Assembly (NCBI GenBank): GCA_011316305.1
Contig: SAUG01000046.1
Location: 310,001 to 374,000, forward strand
Length of the DNA stretch: 64,000 bases
DNA from: Rusavskia elegans
Lineage: Eukaryota; Ascomycota; Lecanoromycetes; Teloschistales; Teloschistaceae
Direction: 5' to 3'
A program made the position numbers and the translations under genes. Positions 50,121 through 58,935 of the stretch are shown in pieces (the stretch's first letter is position 1; every line of letters starts with the position of its first letter). The notes beneath the pieces are model-generated. The model was not told the DNA's origin. It worked only from the letters and a program-made list of their open reading frames with translations, and did not search any database.

Positions 50121-50651
50121 TATTATAAAACTATCTAGAAATTTCTAGTATTTTTAAAAGTTAGTTAGATTTATTAGTATATCTATAAACGGAGGTATAA
50201 CGGGTAATTACTTAAATTTAATTAAAAATAAATCAGTTAATTGCTAGAGCAGTATATAGCGATAACTAACAAATTAAATATAAATTATAAAAGCGTCGAG
50301 TTCGAAATCTATATAAATAAATAAGATCTTCTACTACTTAGATTATTTATTAACTAAAATAACTAAAATAGCTTTATTTCAGGATATTTACTCGTTAAAA
50401 CTACTAAGATTAAAGTATTCATAATATTTATTAACTAAAACTACTAAAATTAAAATAATAATAATATTTATTTACTAAAACTACTAAAATTAAAGTATTT
50501 ATAATATTTATTTACCAAAATCGCTAAAATACTTTTTAGTACTAATATCTAGCTATTTTATATATCTCTGTCTACCGAAGCGTAATAGAAAATCTAGCGC
50601 TATACTAAATACTATCGCGTTTTCTAAAACACGCCGCCTGTGTTTATAACA
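50121..50651 (-). repeat. gypsy LTR, right (5') copy, 531 bp
   Basis: Begins TATTATAAAACTATCT (TG changed to TA) and ends TTTATAACA with an intact CA. Contains four copies of the 40-bp internal repeat. As the 5' LTR of a minus-strand element it would have held the promoter. Confidence 0.87.
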
Positions 50652-51870
50652 AATATTCTATCTAATATTATCTAAATATACTCGTATTTCTATATATTTT
50701 ATAGAAATTAAATACTAAATTACTATTATTCTAGATATATTATTCTACGAAATCCGGAATCTATAAAAGATAATCGAATTAATTTTTTTAAAAAAACCGT
50801 TTTAACGATTTATTAAAGAAATTATAATAGTAGAATAGAAGAGCGATTTAAAAATCTAATTAATAGTATTTAAAATATTTTAAAAAACGGCCGAAATTTA
50901 TTTATTAACCGAATTTAAAAATATAGCTTTACTATACGATTTCCGTTTTAATAGATTTTAAATTAACTAAAGGTAATTATTTAACTATATACTTTCTATA
51001 TAAAGAAAGTAATATTTCTATCGAAGAATATATAGTTAATTAGAACTATTAAAAGATATCGCGTATTCTAAAAAACTAAAAATCTATAGATATATATTTA
51101 GTATACGAGATATTATATAAAATAATTTCGATTTTAGTAAATTTCGTATATTATTAAAAGTATATAACTTTTTAAATAACTAGATCTAAATATCTGACTT
51201 TTATTTTTATTAATATAGCTATTTATTATAGTTATAAAAGTATTTTAAAAGTATTTCTAATATAAAATTTATATAATTCCGAAACGTTTTTTTATAATAC
51301 CGACTAACTTTAATAATTACGTTCTATTCTATTTCGATTATACTAATTTTCTTTTTAGTAGAAAGACGAGCCGTATCGGTAAAAATATAAATATTAAAGT
51401 ATCGTTTTATAAAATAATAGACGTAGGCCGCTCTTTAAATATCTTTATCTAGTATCTATTCGTCGAAGAAGAAATTAAAATCGAAATAAATATTCTATTA
51501 ATATACCGGGTCAGATAGTTCGATCTAACTATTATTTCGATCTTTAATATCTTTTATTATTATATATCGATAGAAAACCAGGTTATTCTAAATAGTTAAA
51601 TCTATATTATTAAATATATTATATAAAAATAAAAATACGTCGAGAAAAGAATAAATCTAAACTGTAATTAGTATATATAATATTTTATACAACAATTACT
51701 AAAAGTTAACTTTTTTCTTTAATCGAATATTAATAACTAAATATTTCGATATATTAATATAGCTATTTACGGTAACTCTATAGATAAATTATTTTAATAT
51801 CGTTATTATCTTTCGATTAGTAATCGAAGATATATGAAGTCTTACTATAATAGTATATATTAATATAATT

Positions 51871-52532
51871 AGACTGGCCGTTTTATTAAATTTCGAATTC
51901 GAATTCGTATTCCGGGTTCGAATTTCTAACCGTATTAGGAAGGAGATTAACTTTAACTAGTAATTTAGACGCAATAGCTACGTTTATCGCGAAATCGAAT
52001 CGCTACTTTGGTTCGAAGTAGCCAGTCTAAATATAATATAATTTATTTTTAAAATAATAGATAATTTAGATTTAAATAGATTATATAGTTTCAAAGATCT
52101 ATAGCTATCGATAAAAAATTTTTATAGTTTCGCTTTCTATTTTTAAAGTCTATAGTTACTCGGCGGAAACTTCTAGAATTATAAATTTCTTACTATTAAT
52201 TATAGCGACTAAAGTTTCGAAAATAGAATTTATAAAACATTAATTCTATAATTAAATATAATAGTACTCTTTACTACGATTTGCTTTTTTATTATCGATA
52301 TTAATTTAATTCGGATTATTTTTTATAAAATTTAAAATCTAGTTTTATATATTAAAAAATATTCCGCTTTTAATTAGATTGGCTACTTCGAACCAAAGTA
52401 GCGACTCGACTTCGCGATAAACGTAGCTATTACGTCTAAATTATTAGTTAAAGTTAGTTTCCTTTCTAATACGATTAGAAACTCGAACCCGAAATACGAA
52501 TTCGAAATCGAAATTCGATAAAACGGCCAGCC
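51871..52532. mobile_element. MITE-like element with about 155-bp terminal inverted repeats
   Basis: The first about 155 bp (GACTGGCCGTTTTATTAAATTT onward, to 52025) is repeated as its reverse complement at 52376-52532, ending GGCCAGCC. Differences between the arms are mainly transitions. The roughly 350-bp core is AT-rich and has no coding. Size and structure fit a non-autonomous DNA element or foldback transposon. The right tip GGCTGGCCG and the left tip GACTGGCCG differ by one G-to-A change. The target duplication is unclear. Confidence 0.65.
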
Positions 52533-54247
52533 TGCTTTTAGTAGTATAGATAGAAATATAGATACCTTTAATATATCTATATATCGGGTTAAATTTCTCG
52601 ATATATTATAATATAAAAGTATAATTTATCTTTCCGTAATTATTTACTATCTACGTCGTTTCTTTATATTTTTTCTTTAGTTTTCGAATATATTTTTATA
52701 GATACGCTATTTTTTTAAACTAATAATAATATAGTTTTAAATTTTATAATCTATTCCTTTAATTTAATTTAACTTTAACTTATATTTAGTATAGCTATCT
52801 ATACGGTTTCGCGAGGCGATTATATAAAGGTTAGTAAAGTAATCGTTTTTTCTTTTACGTTTACTTTAAAGACTAATCAGACGGCTAAATCTACTACGAT
52901 TCGATTATTTAATATTTTAAAACTAGTTAATATCTCGCGTTTTATTCTATATAATAAAAGCTTTTTACTATTTTTAAATATTATAACTATAGCTCGAATA
53001 TCTATAGTAGTACGAGACGTATTTAATACGTCTATTATTTTAAATAATTATTAATTATAAAAAATAATCTATAATTATAGATTTATAAAAATAATAATTT
53101 TCGTAGTAGAAACAATTAATAAACTAACGATATTAGATTAAACGCCTAATTTTACTATCGCTAGCATCGGTAATATATAGACATTATTTATCTAAATTTT
53201 AATTAAAAGTTTTTTAATATAATTAATTTATAATCTATTTTATAATAGATAGAAACTATCTATTTTTGAATTCTATTACTATAGTACGCGCTTTCTAAAA
53301 TAAAAAAGGAAAGATTTTAATATCTATAAAAATAACGAATATAGAACGTAGAAATCTACTATTAGAAATGAGAAAAGCTAATAAAATAACTATTAAAATT
53401 CCGAAAGAAAATACGCGTAAAAATATCCAGATATATTTTTCGAATAAAAAATTAACTAAAAATAATCCGTATATTCGGCGTCTAAAAGCTAGTAGTAAAT
53501 ATTTCTAGACTTTATTTTATTCTATAAATTATTTTATAAAAGTTAAATTTTTATTAATTTTAGCGTTCGTATTTCGCGATATAAAAAAATTATAAAAAAA
53601 TATAAATCTATTAATATCGTATATTTTCTTTTTATATTTAGTCCGAGAAATTATAGAAGATTTGAAACTCTAATCTAATAGTTTATAATTCCAAAAATTA
53701 ATAGTAGAAATACTAAAAAAAATATTCGAAACTATTTTAATTATATAGTTTAAAGATATATATTAGTTCTAATAATTACTATAATATTTTCCAATATATT
53801 TTAGTTTTAAATCTTATATACATCTATATAAAACGCGTTACTATTATAGAAAAAAACGCTAAATATTTCGTTTTATTTTATATTCTAAACTATATAATAG
53901 CTGGATTTTTCTATATATTTTTCTATATCTATTAATTTTTAAATATATATATTATTTATTTTCCTATAAATTTATATATTTTTAGAAAATAGAAATTATA
54001 TTATCCGGTAAATCTATATTATCTTTACCCGAAAAAGATAAAATTCTATTAAAAATCTAAAAAGTTATTTATAGACTTTTAATTTTTTAAAAATAAAAAA
54101 GCGAAATAATTAACGGCGGAAAAAGAACGCTTTAATATCTATAGGACGATAGAAAGAGTAAATAAAAAAGCGCGTTTAAATCGCGTTTAAAAGAATATAA
54201 ATATATTATATACGGCTTCTCGTATATAATATAAATAGGATTAATAA

Positions 54248-54255
54248 TTTAATTC
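54248..54255. repeat. SINE target site duplication, left copy
   Basis: TTTAATTC next to the poly(T) tract; the same eight bases occur at 54699-54706 beyond the head of the SINE. Confidence 0.7.
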
Positions 54256-54698
54256 TTTTTTTTTTTTTTTTTTTTTTTATTAATCATTCGGATTTTTTTG
54301 ATTTTAGTCTTTTACGAATTTTAACGCTAGAAGCGCTAATTCGATCAGATTATACAATTATTTAGTATTCAAATATTTTTATCGAAAACTCGTATTAAAA
54401 ATTTTCGAAAGAATTAGATTTAGACTAAAATCTAGAGGGAAACCGTAATCTATTTAACTTTAATTAATTTAATTTCCTTCGATCGATCGAGCTAGACCGA
54501 GACGATCTACTATCCAGTTTTTCTATATTTTAAAACTCTATAAAAATCGACTAGAGTCGATAGAAAAAACTTAAATATTAGATTAGCCTTCGAAGGATTC
54601 GAATCCCCGACCTATCGGATTAATTCCGTTAATTCCGAAGAACGCTGGATCCGCCGGACCTCCAGGTCACGCAATATTGCCACTGCGCCACCCAGATC
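54256..54698 (-). mobile_element. tRNA-derived SINE, copy 2 (better preserved)
   Basis: 443 bp on the minus strand. The head starts GATCTGGGTGGCGCAGTGGC: TGGCGCAGTGG is a good pol III A box (TRGYNNARNNG) and GGATTCGAATCC about 75 nt on is a B box (GGTTCGANTCC type). The body lacks coding. The 3' end is a run of over 20 A (T on the plus strand at 54256-54278). TTTAATTC duplications flank it, as expected for LINE-mediated insertion. The source tRNA cannot be named by eye. Compared with copy 1 this head is nearly free of RIP changes. Confidence 0.75.
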
Positions 54699-55474
54699 TT
54701 TAATTCTTTTTTAAATCTATTATTATATATACTAATCGCTTTATATAATTAACAGTTTTAAATCTTTAATATAAAAAAGTATTATAAAACCGAATAGATA
54801 CGAAATAGAAAGTTAATAGAAATATTCGAAAATAACTAATTCCGAAATATACTAGTAAACTAGTATCCGGTATATATATATAATAATTATAATAACTTTT
54901 TCTATAGCGAATCTAACCGAATATATATATAGTTAGTCGCGGGTAATTTAAATCTACTAGATATAAAAATAGAAAAAGACGAAATTAATAGAGCTAATAC
55001 CGAAAAAAATCTAAAAGCTAATAGAAAACCAGCTAGTGAAGAAAATTATATAAAAGCTAGTAGAGATATAAAAATAGATATAAAAAGAAATCCGGCTATT
55101 AAAAACGCTAGTATAGAAACGGATAAAGCTATATAATAGCAGGACTATATATAAAATAAATTACGCGAGTTTTATTCTATACGTTCTATTATTAAAAGCG
55201 ATTTAACTAGTTCTATTTATATTTTTATTATAAAATAGTATAAATGTCGGTTAATTATTCGAAAGTTATATTAATTATTTAAAAGTTATCTTTAATTATA
55301 TATCGTAAAAACTTCCCTTTATATATATCTAGGTTTTCTAGATTAATTCTATTATTTTCTAATCTAAAAATATATATCACTTTTCTTTATATTATTATCT
55401 ACTAAATTTTAATAGTATAGATTTTAATTTTCAAAATCCAAATCAATCTATATCATTCTAGCTATATAATATAG

Positions 55475-58298
55475 CTATAAAGTCTACGCGTTTAATAAAT
55501 ATATTATATATACGGAAAAGTTTTTTCTAAAAGTTTATATTAGATTTCTAATAGAATATAATAGTTCTAATATCTATAATATCTGGATATCTAGCTAGCG
55601 GAAGGTTATACGAAGCCGTAATATTATATTTAACGAAGATTCGTTCTATTTTCTAGAAAAGATTAATATAATTTAATTTTAAATAAAGTTATTTTTTTAT
55701 AATATATTTAATAATCTCTATATAGACCCGTCTATATACAACGAGCTTTCTAAATTTAACGATAATAACGAAAATAAAAATATTATTATTTAAAAATCTG
55801 TAGAAGCGTTAAATAATATTAAAAAAAAGAAAAAAAAATTTTATTTCTATTTTCTCTAAATTTTTTAATTTTGAAAAATAATAATAACTATTACCTAGAC
55901 GATATATTCTAATATAACGATATCTAGAATATTTTCGAATCAATTTTTTTACTATAGAAAAAATCGAGGCCGCGTAAAAAAATTTAGAAAAAAAATATTA
56001 TCGTTAATAATATATCTTTAATCTTATATTCGAAAGAAATCGGAAAAAATTTAAACGTATATAATATAGCTAATATTAATAGATAATATTCTATAGATAT
56101 TTTATATAGCTTTTATAATTTATTATATAGCTCGAACGCTATATAAAGATAATTTCCCGCTAGATCTACTATTATATAAGCGAATTTTTATTAATATATA
56201 CTATTATCGCGAGTAGTTTCTATCGAAATCTAAATACTGAAAAAATATATTTAAATATCTATTAAAAAAAAGCTTTATAAAAACTATATAAATCGAAATT
56301 AAAACGTTTTAAAATAAAGAAATCTAGAAAAAAGTAGCCGATAATAAAGTTTCTAAAAATAATAGTATTACTATTTCTATTATCTAGGTTTTTAAATATA
56401 AATTCGATAACTAAAAATATCTATTTAAATTTAAAACTTGTTTATATACTAGAAGAAATCTTTAAAATATTAAAGTAAATATATATATTATTATATTAGC
56501 TATAAATAATTTTCGAGCTTTTATAGCTATTATTATATACTTTAACTATAAAACTCGGCAGTATAATATCGTTAACGTATTCGCTAACAGCGATATTAAT
56601 AAATCCATTTATATTAAATTTCTATAGAGTTAAAAAGAATCGAAAATAGTTCTACTACTATTTCTATAAACGCTATATAGATTAAAGTAATTTTTAACGT
56701 TTTGGTTTCGCTATTTATTATTTATATTAAATAATTTATAATTTTAAACGATTTCCGGTACCGAATATCTCTTTATCTATAAATATATATTTCTATTCTT
56801 TTTCGTTAATAATATTACTATTATTTTCGAAGCTAGGAATATTAAATATATAGAGGAATTTTAGATTAAACTATTTAAAAAAAATATATATATAAAATTT
56901 TTAAATAAAATTATATAGTTTCTAGATATTCGAATAATATACGAAAAGAAATTATATAAACTATTTCTATATTAGAATTCCTTTATCGATAAAATTACGA
57001 AAAAGTATTATATTAATTTTCCTATAAAAAGTTCTAGAATTTCGTTAGCGAATACTAAAATTTTTACGAAAAATATTAAATAAATTATATTATAGTAAAA
57101 TTTCGTATACTAATAATTTATCGGTTTAATATAATTCGCGGCTATTATAAACCGCGTTAATATCGGTTTTATTTTTTTTTTAATTTTTAAAATTTTTTAT
57201 AAATCTTTCCGAATATTATTATATAGCTACTGTTCGAGTTCTATAATATCTAAAATATTTAAAATTTCTTTTAATTATTTATAATATCTCTATACCAGAT
57301 TTAAATAAAATATTTATCGATTTATCGGATATATTTTTTATAGATAATTCTAATATTCGCTGTAGCTTTTAAAATTATTACTTTAAACTATTTAATAGTA
57401 CTATTGATTAGAAAACTTCTAAATAAAAGATAGTTATAATAAATTTAACGGAAACCGAATTATTCGGCGCTATAATAATAGGAAAAAAAATTATATAATA
57501 AAATAAATTTTTTAAAAAGATCGCTATAGATTTAAACTATAAATTTTTTATCGAAATCGATAATATATAGATTATATAAATCTTCTAGAACGGTAATTTA
57601 TAGTTTATATTTAAATTTCGTTATATAGATATTTATTATTATTAGTTTCGCTAGAAAATTTATAATAGAAACGTTTTAATTAAATATATAGCTTCCGTAG
57701 CTATTTTAGTCGATAGTTTTATAAAAACCCTTCCAATATAATATTATAAAGAGTTTATTTAACTTCTAGGATTTCAGAATATAGAATTAAACGAGATTTT
57801 CTATAATAATACTATTACTACCGCTATTAATATTTTAGATCTATCTAGATTTATAGATCCGAATAAATCTAATTAAAAATTCTTTTATATCGCTTTTAAA
57901 GTTATATATTACTTTAATATCTAGTAAATATAATTAAATAGAATAGTATAGTAATTAATATAGATATAACAGAAATTTTATAATAGTAGAACTATTATAA
58001 TAATATTTACTATTACTATAGTTCTAATATTATAGATTTATATTTATTAAACCTCGATTCGAATCCGAATTCTATTAATTTCTTTTTACTCTTTTTATAT
58101 ATTAAATTCTAGTTATTTTATATTAATATTTAGTTTATAATTTAGTCTAAAATATAAATTCTTTAATTTCGACTTTTATTATTTATAATACGGTTATTTC
58201 TATACTAATTTAAAAGGAGGATATATACGGTAATACTATTAATAAAAATTATATAGAAGTAAAGTCTATCGACGCTTACTATCGATTTTAAAAAGATA
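55475..58298 (+). mobile_element. copia body, right part: linker, reverse transcriptase, RNase H remnants
   Basis: The plus-strand coding run resumes with the equivalent of Y-K-x-Y-A-x-N-K-(Y/H)-I, in register with the left part. A linker with WIxSxRKVIRSRNIIFNED-like wording follows at about 55580, then reverse transcriptase (catalytic pair NN at about 56791-56840, ...IEEF-x-IKLFKK... after it) and RNase H up to about 58000. A purine tract GGAGG at about 58214, or AAAAAGA at 58291, would be the polypurine tract. All frames are broken by RIP stops. Confidence 0.75.
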
Positions 58299-58541
58299 TA
58301 AAAACCTGCGAATATAGTATTTATAGTCGATACGGAAACGATTCCGGAATATACGATAGAAAACGGACTTTTAAAGTAATATAAACTTTTTATTATAGCT
58401 AACGTTACCTATTTAGGCCTAGCGTTTACTTATTACGCGTATTATTTAGCTATTTATAGATTTCCTCTTCTCCTGCTTCCCAGAATATACAATACACACT
58501 TATTTTTCATGCAAATTCTCACTCCTGCACTGGAGCTGACA
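58299..58541 (+). repeat. right outer LTR (243 bp) of the copia element
   Basis: Gap-free match to 32549-32791. Here the inner side (58299 to about 58465) is RIP-mutated and the outer side (about 58470-58541) has normal composition, the mirror image of the left copy. It begins TA (TG in the left copy) and ends CA, followed by GTAGC. It is the 3' LTR of the plus-strand element. Confidence 0.92.
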
Positions 58542-58546
58542 GTAGC
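58542..58546. repeat. 5-bp target site duplication, right copy
   Basis: GTAGC directly after the CA end of the right LTR, identical to 32544-32548. Confidence 0.93.
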
Positions 58547-58935
58547 CTAGTCAGCACCTTCTCCTGGTCACTCGGTTGCATCGCGGCATCAAGTGCCGCT
58601 GTTAGCAGGATCATCAGCCAACTAAATCTGTCCATCTGTTGCACCAGTGGATTATTCCCTGTATATTTGTTGCGGAACATGGTGCGCTGTCCATTCTGAT
58701 ATAACATTATCTTCTGGGACCAGCGCTTTTGCAAGTCTGCTGTCTCGAACAGACCCTTGCGTGTGAACACGGTGTCGATATCGACATTCATCCAGTCGAG
58801 GAGCACTCGATCCTTGAATTGTGCCATGATCCAAGTTCCTACTTTGCGGCCGGCACCGGCCATCGTGGCAATGTCTCCAGCCGAGAACCCCCATGTAGCG
58901 AGCGCGACCGATCCGGATTGGAAACTCAGTGCCAT
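58542..58935 (-). pseudogene. N-terminal part of the split gene
   Basis: From the ATG at 58935 (MALSFQSGSVALATWG) the frame runs 131 codons to the GTAGC duplication, then enters the LTR and stops within eight codons (58519). Blocks GDIATMAGAGRKVGTWIMAQ, KDRVLLDWMNVDIDTVF and MDRFSWLMILLTAALDAAMQ are the usual start of the same uncharacterised fungal family whose remainder is at 30613-32543. Joining 58935-58542 to 32543-30613 gives 2325 nt, 775 codons, with the junction reading VLTRLL then LTLFEDH and no stop. The exon itself is not RIP-mutated. An upstream in-frame extension (to 58983) begins at a non-ATG codon and was not used. Confidence 0.88.

Larger units (their letters stand above)
44505..50651 (-). 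mobile_element. Ty3/gypsy LTR retrotransposon, RIP-inactivated (6,147 bp)
   Basis: Flanked by 491/531-bp LTRs and an AGTAT/AATAT duplication. Minus-strand coding remnants run right to left: a gag zinc knuckle at about 49200-49245 in which every metal ligand of C-x2-C-x4-H-x4-C is now Tyr; reverse transcriptase with the KKDG...YIDYRK block at about 47408-47480 and the YFDDIL catalytic site at 47108-47140 now reading YFNNIL; RNase H and integrase should follow to about 45100. The order and RT wording indicate Ty3/gypsy. All changes seen at these sites are G-to-A or C-to-T. The element lies inside the inner insertion and so arrived after it. It cannot encode any working protein. Confidence 0.85.
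50652..55469. mobile_element. inner nested insertion, right arm, with MITE-like element and SINE
   Basis: RIP-degraded DNA continuing from 44504 once the gypsy element is removed. It contains the inverted-repeat element at 51871-52532, the inverted partner (51414-51495) of the block at 39703, and the second SINE. The right end near 55390-55469 has AT-rich sequence resembling that just inside 36446 (ATAGTATAGATTTT in both), so the two ends may belong to one transposon, but clean terminal inverted repeats are not visible. Total insertion 36446-55469 is 19.0 kb including the gypsy copy. Confidence 0.4.
32549..58541 (+). mobile_element. Ty1/copia LTR retrotransposon carrying nested insertions (25,993 bp)
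   Basis: Bounded by the 243-bp LTRs and the GTAGC duplication. Degraded plus-strand coding gives copia order: protease at about 35331-35375 (DSG triad now DNG, preceded by a Trp codon turned to stop), a GAG-pre-integrase and integrase region at about 35640-36445 with NR(T/I)-x4-KL-x-WKTPFE-like wording, then after the interruption linker sequence from 55475, reverse transcriptase with the catalytic pair now NN at about 56791-56840, and RNase H to about 58000. Integrase before reverse transcriptase is diagnostic of copia. Without the internal insertions the element would be about 6.5 kb. Stops and G-to-A/C-to-T changes occur throughout, so no protein can be made. The insertion splits the host gene listed at 30613 and 58542. 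Assignment rests on visible motifs, not a search. Confidence 0.87.

Noticed and set aside
32640..58480. AT-rich block as a centromere or mitochondrial insertion
   Set aside because: It begins and ends in LTRs, contains recognisable copia and gypsy motifs, and its base changes are RIP transitions. Nothing points to centromere function or organelle genes.
32549..58541. 243-bp direct repeats as a segmental duplication of host gene sequence
   Set aside because: The repeats have TG...CA ends and are followed exactly by a 5-bp duplication; removing them restores the host frame. They are LTRs, and the apparent coding at their edges is read-through.
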